Assembly: GCF_015477835.1 (NCBI RefSeq)
Contig: NZ_JADLQN010000003.1
Span: 434,001 to 498,000 of the forward strand
Source: Nocardia higoensis
GTDB taxonomy: Bacteria > Actinomycetota > Actinomycetes > Mycobacteriales > Mycobacteriaceae
DNA: 64,000 nt
Reading direction: 5' to 3'
Shown here: positions 57,223-64,000 of the stretch, piece by piece
Position numbering within the stretch: the stretch's first letter is position 1
How the letters are laid out: every line of letters starts with the position of its first letter
Program-made: the position numbers and the translations under genes
The notes under the pieces: generated by a model
What the model saw: only the letters and a program-made list of their open reading frames with translations
Database searches by the model: none
What the model was told of the DNA's origin: nothing

Positions 57223-60200
57223 TCAGTGGGGCCTGACCAACGGGAAGGGCAGCGTCTCGCGAATGCTGCGGCCGGTGATCATCATGACGATGCGGTCCAC
57301 GCCCATGCCGAGACCGCCGGTCGGCGGCATGGCGTGTTCGAGGGCTCGGAGGAAGTCCTCGTCGAGTTCCATCGCCTCGGGGTCGCCGTTGGCGGCGAGC
57401 ACGGACTGCTCGGTGAGCCTGCGCCGCTGTTCCACCGGGTCGGTGAGTTCGCTGTAGGCGGTGCCCAGTTCCACGCCCCAGGCGACCAGATCCCAGCGCT
57501 CGGCGACGCCGGGGGTGCTGCGATGCGCGCGGGTCAGGGGGGACACCGAGGTCGGGAAGTCGATGTAGAAGGTCGGTTCCTCGGTGCGGTGCTCCACCAG
57601 GTGCTCGTACATCTCGAGCACGATCTGACCGGCGTCCCAGCCCGGCTGGTAGGCGATGTCGAGCTTGTCGCACAGCACGCGCAGTTCGTCCTCGCCGGTC
57701 CTCGGAGTCACCCGCGCGCCCGCGGCCGCCGAGACCGCGGCGTGCACGGTCTGCACCGGCCACTCGCCGGAGATGTCGACCGGAATCGCGATGCCGTCTG
57801 TCCCCGGCCGCATGGCGACCACGGATCCGTGCGCGGCCATCGCCGCGTTCTGGATGAGCTGCCTGCAGATGTCCATCATGCGCAGGTAGTCGCTGTGTGC
57901 CTCGTAGGCCTCGAGGATGGTGAATTCCGGGTTGTGGCTGAAGTCCACGCCCTCGTTGCGGAAGGTGCGGCCGAGCTCGAAGACCTTCTCCATCCCGCCC
58001 ACACACAGCCGTTTCAGGTACAGCTCGGGGGCGATGCGCAGATAGAGGTCCAGATCGTAGGCGTTGATGTGGGTGGTGAACGGGGTGGCGTTCGCCCCGC
58101 CGTGCACCTGCTGCAGGATCGGGGTCTCCACCTCCAGATAGCCCCAGGCGTTGAGCGAGTCGCGCAGCGAGCGCACCACCGCGCTGCGCTTGGCCAGCAG
58201 GTCGCGGGCCTCGGGGTTGATCGCCATGTCCACGTAGCGGTTGCGCACCCGCGCTTCCGGATCGGCCAGGCCCTTCCATTTGTCCGGCAACGGGTGCAGG
58301 CATTTGCCGAGCATCCGCCAGTCCGCGACCAGCAGCGAGAGTTCGCCGCTGCGGCTGCGCCCGATCCGGCCGCTGACCTCGACCAGATCCCCCAGATCGC
58401 AGTACTCGGCGAAGCCGGCCATCCGTTGCGCGCCGGTACGCTCGCGGTCGAGCACCAGCTGGATGTCGGCGGACCAGTCGCGCAACTGGGCGAAGATCAC
58501 GCCGCCGTGATCGCGCAGGCGAAGCATCCGCCCGCACACCCGCACCGTGGTGCCGCGCGGCGAATGCCGTGCGGCGGCGACGGTGTGCGTCGGAGGATAG
58601 GCGACCGGGTAGGCCTCCAGGCCCGCGGCAGTCATCCGGTCCAGCTTGTCCAGGCGCACCCGCACCTGATCCGGCCTGCGCGGACCCGATGCCAGCAGTT
58701 CGGGTTTCGGCCAGTCCGGCGGGCTGCCGTCGGCGTGCAGTCCGGTCATGCCCGCGGGCACGGCGCTGCGGTCGCCGGTGTGGGTGCTCGCGTCCTGCGC
58801 GTCGCCCCAGCGGGGCAGGAAGCCTTCGGCCAGAGCGCTCGCCACCGCGACCCTGGGCAGGTGTCTGCGCTCTTCGAACAGGAAGAACCGCGGCACCCAG
58901 CGGGGGTGGTACTTCATATTGGAGCGGTACAGCGCCTCGAGCTGCCACCAGCGCGAGAAGAACAGCAGCACACCGCGCCACAGCCGCAGCACCGGCCCCG
59001 CTCCGATACGTGCGCCCTCGTCGAACACCGAACGGAACACCGCGAAGTTGAGCGAGATCTCGGTGATGCCGTACTGCTCGGAGTTCAGCGCCAGCTGCGA
59101 GATCATCAACTCCATCACGCCGTTGGGACTCTGCGGGTCACGCCGCATCAGCTCCAGCGAGACCCCGGTGCGCCCCCACGGCACCAGTGAGAGCATGGCC
59201 AGCACCCGGTCCTGCCCGTTCACCGCCTCCACCAGCAGACAGTCGCCGTCGAGCGGGTCGCCGAGCCTGCCGAGCGCCATCGAGAAACCCCGTTCGGTCT
59301 CGGTGTCACGCCAGGCGTCCGCGCGCGCGGTGATGTGCGGCAACTCGGTGGCCGGTATCTCGCGGTGCCGCCGGATACGCACGCGCACACCGTGTTTGCG
59401 CAACCGGTTGGCGGCTTGTCGTACCTGGCGCAGCTCCGGCCCGGACAGCGAGAACCCCTTGGTCTCCAACACCGCCTCGTCGCCGAGTCGCAGCGCGGAG
59501 AGCCCGGCCCGGCGGTAGGCGCTCGCGCCCGCCTCGCTCGCACCCATCACCGCGGGGGTCCAGCCGTAGTGGTCGGCCAACCGCAGCCAGGCGTCGATGG
59601 CGTGCGGCCAGGCCTCGTGCACGCCGATCGGGTCGCCGCCCGCCAGGCACACGCCGAGTTCGACGCGGTAGGTCAGCGCCGCCTTGCCGCTGGGTGCGAA
59701 GACCACCGCCTTGTCCCGGCGGGTGGCGAAATAGCCCAGCGAATCGGCTACGTCCGAGCGCTCCAGCAGTCCGCGGATGGCCGATTCGTCCAGGCCCGTC
59801 ATGGCGTTGGTCGCGCGCTGGGACCGCAGCAGCGTGATCGCCGCCGCCAACAGCGCCACCGCGCCGAACACGCCGAGCAACAGGTTCACGAAAGCCCGTG
59901 GCCGCCCGTCGAAATGCTCGTTCTCCACGAAGATCGCCGCGGTCACCCGATAGACCGCCCAGCCGGGTCGCTGCCAGCCCGGCGGCAACGTGCCGGGGAA
60001 GAGTTCGACCAGCCCCCATCCGAGCAGGCACCCCACCGCGAGGCCGCCGATCAGCACCCCCAGTGCCCGCAGGCCCGCGCCGCGCCGGACCCGCGTATAG
60101 AACTGCGGCCAGGCCGCGATCAGCACGCCGACGACCGCCAGTTGCACCAGCATGGCCGCAAGAGCGTTCACATCGCGGTCGTCGGCGAATTCGATCGCGT

Positions 60201-60540
60201 TGGACACCGCGAACACCAGGAGATAGGCGGTGAGCAACCACCAGGCGATCCGCTTGCGCGCCGCGACCGCCCCCGCCAGCAGACCCACGATCAATGCCCA
60301 CATGACATTGGTGTCGGGCGCGTCGAAGTAGTAGTCGTCGACATAGCGGCGCGGTGGCCCGGTGAGATACCGCAGCGTCGGTGACAGGCTCCACAGCAGG
60401 CAGGCCGCCGCGAAGACGCCGAGCGCCAGACCCGCCCGGTGTGGCACCTCACGCAGCGCGCCGTGGGCGCGGTGTGGCACGGATGCCGCCGGTGCCTCGT
60501 GAGCCGGGGCGGGAGATGGACGCTCTGGCGAGGAAGTCAC
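57223..60540 (-). CDS. lysX: LysX: lysylphosphatidylglycerol synthase fused to lysyl-tRNA synthetase
   Basis: 1105 residues. Six or seven membrane helices (to about residue 260), a DUF2156/MprF-type transferase domain (ADAWRDTETERGFSMALGRLG region), an OB-fold, then a class II LysRS core with motif 2 FRNEGVDFSHNPEF and motif 3 GGLGMGVDRIVMMI. It charges tRNA with Lys and moves Lys to phosphatidylglycerol, protecting the membrane against cationic peptides. GTG 60540 (VTSSPERP) is preferred; a GTG at 60585 would add 15 residues. CACACT lies six bases before it. Confidence 0.93.
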   Translation of the reverse strand: MTSSPERPSPAPAHEAPAASVPHRAHGALREVPHRAGLALGVFAAACLLWSLSPTLRYLTGPPRRYVDDYYFDAPDTNVMWALIVGLLAGAVAARKRIAWWLLTAYLLVFAVSNAIEFADDRDVNALAAMLVQLAVVGVLIAAWPQFYTRVRRGAGLRALGVLIGGLAVGCLLGWGLVELFPGTLPPGWQRPGWAVYRVTAAIFVENEHFDGRPRAFVNLLLGVFGAVALLAAAITLLRSQRATNAMTGLDESAIRGLLERSDVADSLGYFATRRDKAVVFAPSGKAALTYRVELGVCLAGGDPIGVHEAWPHAIDAWLRLADHYGWTPAVMGASEAGASAYRRAGLSALRLGDEAVLETKGFSLSGPELRQVRQAANRLRKHGVRVRIRRHREIPATELPHITARADAWRDTETERGFSMALGRLGDPLDGDCLLVEAVNGQDRVLAMLSLVPWGRTGVSLELMRRDPQSPNGVMELMISQLALNSEQYGITEISLNFAVFRSVFDEGARIGAGPVLRLWRGVLLFFSRWWQLEALYRSNMKYHPRWVPRFFLFEERRHLPRVAVASALAEGFLPRWGDAQDASTHTGDRSAVPAGMTGLHADGSPPDWPKPELLASGPRRPDQVRVRLDKLDRMTAAGLEAYPVAYPPTHTVAAARHSPRGTTVRVCGRMLRLRDHGGVIFAQLRDWSADIQLVLDRERTGAQRMAGFAEYCDLGDLVEVSGRIGRSRSGELSLLVADWRMLGKCLHPLPDKWKGLADPEARVRNRYVDMAINPEARDLLAKRSAVVRSLRDSLNAWGYLEVETPILQQVHGGANATPFTTHINAYDLDLYLRIAPELYLKRLCVGGMEKVFELGRTFRNEGVDFSHNPEFTILEAYEAHSDYLRMMDICRQLIQNAAMAAHGSVVAMRPGTDGIAIPVDISGEWPVQTVHAAVSAAAGARVTPRTGEDELRVLCDKLDIAYQPGWDAGQIVLEMYEHLVEHRTEEPTFYIDFPTSVSPLTRAHRSTPGVAERWDLVAWGVELGTAYSELTDPVEQRRRLTEQSVLAANGDPEAMELDEDFLRALEHAMPPTGGLGMGVDRIVMMITGRSIRETLPFPLVRPH

Positions 60541-60663
60541 CGAAACAGTGTGGACGCATCCGGGTACGAATCGCGGAGGTGCCACGCCGGTTCGCCCAGG
60601 TCCGCGCCGCGCTCGGACGGGGGTCGGGGGAACCGGTGCGCGTGGGCGGGGGACAATCTACTC

Positions 60664-61164
60664 ATGTCCGAACCAGCGAATGTCGATTCGACCACCGAGA
60701 TCGCGACGGCGGATCTGGCCGACGAGATCGGCCCCGAGATCCGTAGCTGCGATACCCAGTTCATCCAATTCGGCGGCCGTGCCGTCTTTTCCGGCCGGAT
60801 CACCACGATCCGCTGCTTCCAGGACAATCTGCTGGTGAAGCAGACCCTCGGTGAGCCGGGCGAGGGCAAGGTGCTCGTCGTCGACGGCGGCGCCAGCGTG
60901 CACACCGCCCTGGTCGGCGACATCATCGCCGGACGCGGTGTGGACAACGGCTGGGCAGGCGTCGTCGTGAACGGCGCGGTCCGCGACTCGGCGATTCTGC
61001 GCACCCTCGACATCGGGCTGAAGGCGCTGGGCACCAATCCGCGCAAGAGCACCCAGACCGGCAGTGGCGAACGCGATGTGCCGGTGGAATTCGGCGGCGT
61101 GACCTTCGTGCCGGGCGAAATGCTCTACAGCGATCACGACGGCGTGGTGGTCCGCGCGCAGTGA
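60664..61164 (+). CDS. rraA: RraA family protein (RNase E inhibitor-like / aldolase-like)
   Basis: 166 residues of the RraA fold: CDTQFIQFGGRAVFSGRI, LVVDGGASVHTALVGD and GWAGVVVNGAVRDSAIL, the last with the conserved GxxxNGxVRD motif. In Escherichia coli RraA inhibits RNase E; some homologues are instead metal-dependent 4-hydroxy-4-methyl-2-oxoglutarate aldolases, and the pattern here does not decide. ATG 60664 is the likely start, preceded by a G-run (GGGCGGGGGA). Divergent from lysX. Confidence 0.9.
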   Translation: MSEPANVDSTTEIATADLADEIGPEIRSCDTQFIQFGGRAVFSGRITTIRCFQDNLLVKQTLGEPGEGKVLVVDGGASVHTALVGDIIAGRGVDNGWAGVVVNGAVRDSAILRTLDIGLKALGTNPRKSTQTGSGERDVPVEFGGVTFVPGEMLYSDHDGVVVRAQ

Positions 61165-61186
61165 GCCGGCCTCCGGGGCCGGATAC

Positions 61187-61408
61187 TCAGGCCCCGGACA
61201 CCTGGACCTGACGTCCCGCCAGGGTGACCACGTCGCCCGCCTGCAGTTGCCGTCCGCGCCGCAGTTCGACTTCGTCGTTGACCCGGACCAGTCCGGCCGC
61301 GATCACGGTCTTGGCCTCCGCGCCGGATTCGATCAGATCGGCCAGTTTGAGGAACTGGCCGAGCTTGATCTGGTCATCGGAAATGGGGACGTCGACAGGC
61401 TCGGACAT
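61187..61408 (-). CDS. Small S4 RNA-binding domain protein
   Basis: 73 residues, nearly all one S4 domain: IKLGQFLKLADLIESGAEAK, AAGLVRVNDEVELRRGRQL and GDVVTLAGRQVQV. Such proteins (YbcJ/YaaA type) bind structured RNA; the target is unknown. GATAAT (61415-61420, minus strand) ends six bases before ATG 61408, suggesting a leaderless mRNA although DUF5313 lies just upstream. Confidence 0.9.
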   Translation of the reverse strand: MSEPVDVPISDDQIKLGQFLKLADLIESGAEAKTVIAAGLVRVNDEVELRRGRQLQAGDVVTLAGRQVQVSGA

Positions 61409-61414
61409 GGTTCG

Positions 61415-61420
61415 ATTATC
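61415..61420 (-). promoter_or_regulatory. -10 box for leaderless S4-protein transcript (candidate)
   Basis: GATAAT on the minus strand, six bases before ATG 61408. The closest match to TATAAT in the set. Confidence 0.6.
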
Positions 61421-61461
61421 GCCCGCGGGCTCGTCGCCGACCTTTCGGGTGCGGCCGGGGC

Positions 61462-61842
61462 TCAGGCGCGGCCGTGCCTGCGCTCGTAGTCCAGGCGCTC
61501 GGCGCGTCCGCGCGCCCTGGCTTCGGCATCGGCCAGCGAGGGGTCGAGACCGTGCTTGATCAGCCGATGTCTGCGATAGACGTACATCAGCGCGATGGTG
61601 AAGTAGATCAGCGGCAGGTACAGCAGCGCCATCATCGACAGTCCCATCCACGCCGGGCCGGGCAGCAACAGAAACAGGCACAGCACCGGCAGGATCGGGA
61701 CGAGGAAGCGGGTCAGGTAGCGCCTGGTCGCGCCCGGACCGGTCACATCGTCGAGCACCCAGTCCGACATCGATGCGGGCAGGGTCTTGCCGCAGATGTA
61801 GCCGATCCGCTGCACGAGGGTCGGAGTGGTGCGTTCGCTCAT
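61462..61842 (-). CDS. DUF5313 membrane protein
   Basis: 126 residues. N-terminal IGYICGKTLPASMSDWVLDDVTGPGATRRYLTRF pattern (read as two parts), two membrane helices (about 47-62 and 67-90), then a basic, charged tail. A family of unknown function widespread in mycolate-producing actinobacteria. 53 bases before the S4 gene on the same strand. Confidence 0.85.
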   Translation of the reverse strand: MSERTTPTLVQRIGYICGKTLPASMSDWVLDDVTGPGATRRYLTRFLVPILPVLCLFLLLPGPAWMGLSMMALLYLPLIYFTIALMYVYRRHRLIKHGLDPSLADAEARARGRAERLDYERRHGRA

Positions 61843-61893
61843 GCACTCAGCATCCCACGGCCCGTCATCGTGTTCGTCGTGCGCGATGCCCGT

Positions 61894-62094
61894 CTCAGGC
61901 CGAACGCCGGGAATGGAACGCGGCGATCTCGCGTAGCAGGTTGTCGGTGGTGCGCTTGACCGCGACCTTCACGAACGGCTCGATGGTGCGTCCGAGCGCC
62001 TTGCCCGCCAGTCCGCCGGGGACCCGGTAGTCGACGATGGCGTCGACCTCGCAGCGGTCCGCGCCGCTGGGCCTGCGATCTTCACAGCGGTCAT
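61894..62094 (-). pseudogene. Truncated, frameshifted SRPBCC-family gene remnant
   Basis: The minus-strand frame ending at TGA 61894 reads RCEVDAIVDYRVPGG, LAGKALGRTIEPFVKVAV and KRTTDNLLREIAAFHSR, with very high third-position GC. This is the end of an SRPBCC/CoxG-like protein. The frame opens only at a stop at 62101 and has no usable start codon. A start-like ATG at 62094 (MTAVKIAG, typical of SRPBCC N-termini) is in another frame, as if the middle of the gene had been deleted and the frame lost. Almost certainly not functional. Confidence 0.55.
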
Positions 62095-62126
62095 GGCGTC
62101 ACTGTATCGGTGCGGATACCGGTGGA

Positions 62127-63056
62127 TCAGGCGGTGACGGCGAGCGCCGCGGCAAGACCGAACGCGACCGCCATCAGCGCCACGTCGAGCACCGCCCGGC
62201 GCAGCGAGTCCGCCGCGCTCATCCGGTGCCCGCGCGCGCGGCGCACCCAGTACCGCCGCCACCACCAGCCCAGCACCAGCAGGCCGAGCAGCACCGTCGC
62301 CTTGGCGGCCAGGATGCGCCCGTAACCGGTGTCGAACAGCTCGGCCGGGCCGCCGAGCCGGATCACCCCGTTCAACGCTCCGGTCGCCGCGACCACCCCG
62401 GCCGACGGCAGGGCGATCGCCGAATAGCGCGGCAGCGCCGCCGCCCATTCACCGCGGCCGCGCACCACCAGTGCCAGCGCCACCAGCACGCCGAGCCAGG
62501 TGGCCGCCGCGAGCGCGTGCACCGCCGCCAGCACCGAGCCCAGCGGCTGTTGGGACATGTGCCCGGTGATGGGCCGCAACGCCAACGCGACCGCCGCGAA
62601 CACCAGCACCAGATCGGCGGACAGGTCGGCGTCGCGCCGGAAGGCCAACGCCGAGTACCCGGTGAGCGCGGCGATGCCGATCAGCACCGCGAGCCCGATC
62701 CGGCCACCGCTGACCTCGCTCGAGTAGGTGGTGAACTGCTCGGCGCTCAGATCCGACACCGCCGTCCCGACCACCTCGGCGGCCGCGGACACCAGTACGG
62801 CCACCTCGGCGGCCCACCAGATCCCGCCGAGCACCGCGAGCAGCAGCCACGGCGTGCGCAACCGGTCGTGCAGCCGGGGCAGCGCGGCCAGGCCGAGCAC
62901 CGTCGCGCCCACACAGTCGGCCAGTACCCGCACTGTGCCCGCGACGAGCGCGACGTCGGGCCGGGCGAGCGACCAGGCCAGGCCGACCCCGAGCAGGCCG
63001 GCGGGCACGACCGCCAGCACGGCGGTCGCATCCCGGCCGGTGGTCGGCGTGCTCAC
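62127..63056 (-). CDS. copD: CopD family copper resistance membrane protein
   Basis: 309 residues with eight predicted membrane helices starting at residue 12. Conserved motifs include HALAAATWLGVLVAL, the usual metal-linked His near the fourth helix, and ITGHMSQQPLGS. It probably works with the CopC protein encoded upstream to move copper across the membrane. GTG 63056 (MSTPTTG) is the start; no strong ribosome site. 67 bases after copC. Confidence 0.88.
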   Translation of the reverse strand: MSTPTTGRDATAVLAVVPAGLLGVGLAWSLARPDVALVAGTVRVLADCVGATVLGLAALPRLHDRLRTPWLLLAVLGGIWWAAEVAVLVSAAAEVVGTAVSDLSAEQFTTYSSEVSGGRIGLAVLIGIAALTGYSALAFRRDADLSADLVLVFAAVALALRPITGHMSQQPLGSVLAAVHALAAATWLGVLVALALVVRGRGEWAAALPRYSAIALPSAGVVAATGALNGVIRLGGPAELFDTGYGRILAAKATVLLGLLVLGWWWRRYWVRRARGHRMSAADSLRRAVLDVALMAVAFGLAAALAVTA

Positions 63057-63123
63057 CGCAGCGGCGCGCGCACGCTCGCGGCGCGCCTCGCGTGCCGACC
63101 CCGCCTCGTGCCAGGACGCGGTA

Positions 63124-63663
63124 TCACGCGCGGTTGTCTCGGCCCCGGAAGCCGAAGAGCACCACGGCGAGTCCCACGCCGAGCAACACCACGACGCCGA
63201 CGATCAGCAGCCACAACGGGAACCCGGAGTCCTCCTCGGCGGCGTCGGCGCTCTTGCCGTCGGCGCGCTCCCCCGGGACGCCTTGGCCCGGAGTGGTCAG
63301 GGTGAAGGTGCGCGTCCCGCTCACCACATGCCCGTCGGCGGAGGTGACCCGGAAGGCGATCGTGTACTCACCGGCCGGACCGAGTTCACCCGCGGCGACG
63401 CTGACGGACTTGCCCTCGATCGTCGGCTCACCCTTGGACCAGAGATTGCCGTCCGGTCCCACCAGCGTCAGCGAGGGGAAGCCGGGCTGCAGTTCCTCGT
63501 TGAACATCACGACCACCCGCTCCGGTCCGGCATCGATCCGCGCGCCGTCTTCGGGCACGCTGCCGACCGCTCCGGAATGCGCGGTCGCGACCCCGCTCGC
63601 CGTCAATGCCATGCCCAGGGCGAGCAGCGCGGTGATCAGGGCGCGCGTGAGGTGTTTCGGCAT
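63124..63663 (-). CDS. copC: CopC domain copper-binding protein with C-terminal anchor
   Basis: 179 residues. Signal peptide to about residue 28 (ATAHSG), leaving His near the mature N-terminus as a copper ligand; CopC beta-barrel with PEDGARIDAGPERVVVMFNEEL and SADGHVVSGTRTF, where the second His lies; acidic linker; and a C-terminal helix (155-172) followed by RGRDNRA. External copper binding is family knowledge. Upstream gene stop is 5 bases before the ATG. Confidence 0.9.
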   Translation of the reverse strand: MPKHLTRALITALLALGMALTASGVATAHSGAVGSVPEDGARIDAGPERVVVMFNEELQPGFPSLTLVGPDGNLWSKGEPTIEGKSVSVAAGELGPAGEYTIAFRVTSADGHVVSGTRTFTLTTPGQGVPGERADGKSADAAEEDSGFPLWLLIVGVVVLLGVGLAVVLFGFRGRDNRA

Positions 63664-63668
63664 GGTGA

Positions 63669-64000
63669 TCAGCGCACCCCGAGGCGCGCGAGCACCTCGG
63701 CCTCGATACCGGACAGCTCGTGGGAGATCGAGGCGTGCACCCCGCGCCTGCGCGCCGGGGGCATCTGCTCGGCCGTGCGGACAGCGGTGCCGAGGCCGGC
63801 CAGCCGGTCCTTGGCGGCGGCGACGAAATCGCCGCCGGGGTCCTGCACTCGATCCAGCGCTGCCTCGGTGTTGGCGATCCTGGCCTGCAGCTTCGCGCCG
63901 TGCCCGGTGTATTCGCCGAGCTGCTCGATGCCGATGCCCAGCTGCTGCGCTCGGCGGGTGTCGAGCTGACCACGCACGAAGGTGGCGCCCCGGTAGGCCA
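63669..64000 (-). CDS. DUF6474 family protein, N-terminus beyond window
   Basis: At least 110 codons open to the window edge (AYRGATFVRGQLDTRRAQQLG at the edge). Segments RRAQQLGIGIEQLGEYTGHGAK and AEQMPPARRRGVHASISHEL and the end EAEVLARLGVR match the DUF6474 pattern of mycolate-producing actinobacteria. A GTG at 63977 is inside the conserved region and not the start. Charged, helical; function unknown. Confidence 0.8.
   Translation of the reverse strand, partial: AYRGATFVRGQLDTRRAQQLGIGIEQLGEYTGHGAKLQARIANTEAALDRVQDPGGDFVAAAKDRLAGLGTAVRTAEQMPPARRRGVHASISHELSGIEAEVLARLGVR

Overview
The window is very GC-rich actinobacterial chromosome around the replication origin. The gene families (LysX, the FhaA-to-PknB cell-wall kinase cluster, CrgA, a cutinase-like esterase, an MmpL/RND transporter, DUF6474, DUF5313) and the order dnaA-dnaN-recF-DUF721-gyrB-gyrA-DUF3566 point to a mycolic-acid-producing member of the Mycobacteriales, most likely Nocardia or a close relative. 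This assignment rests on family recognition, not on a database search.

Layout. 1-12812 is the replication block: the 3' part of dnaA, an oriC-type intergenic region with a duplicated 70-bp module, dnaN, recF, a DUF721 gene, an inserted alpha/beta hydrolase, gyrB, gyrA and a DUF3566 membrane protein. 13003-13324 carries tRNA-Ile and tRNA-Ala with a 35-residue DLW-39-type microprotein between them. 13387-19289 is more variable: an HxlR regulator divergent from an imine-reductase-like oxidoreductase, an acyl-CoA-dehydrogenase-like gene, a DrrAB-type ABC exporter and a rhomboid protease. 19321-32814 is the growth and division cluster: PH-domain protein, crgA, pabA/trpG, a RibD-like protein with its domains in swapped order, an Hrp1-like CBS protein, then one long minus-strand operon fhaA-fhaB-pstP-rodA-pbpA-pknA-pknB whose members mostly overlap by 1-4 bases.

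33079-46926 holds tRNA-Leu, an exonuclease III, an SDR, a TetR/MmpL pair, and a stress-type MoxR cluster (SpoIIM-like and RDD genes divergent; DUF58, MoxR, a DUF4129/DUF4350 hybrid and a membrane protein in one operon, preceded by a DUF4407 protein). 47929-54104 is gltBD behind a long, hairpin-rich leader. 54428-64000 carries a cutinase-like esterase, a histidine phosphatase, a Tyr/Pro/Gln-repeat membrane protein, lysX, rraA, an S4 protein, DUF5313, a broken SRPBCC gene, copD, copC and the 3' part of a DUF6474 gene that runs off the window.

No transposase, phage gene or CRISPR array was seen. The most interesting signals are: the repeated CTCGAG-centred palindromes in oriC; two parS-like sites; DnaA-box clusters outside oriC; repeated TANNNT-N6-8-start-codon arrangements that suggest many leaderless mRNAs, twice with the upstream gene's TAG stop serving as part of the -10; the domain-swapped RibD-like protein; the DUF4129/DUF4350 hybrid; the structured gltB leader; and the 20-bp repeat at the gltB/gltD junction.
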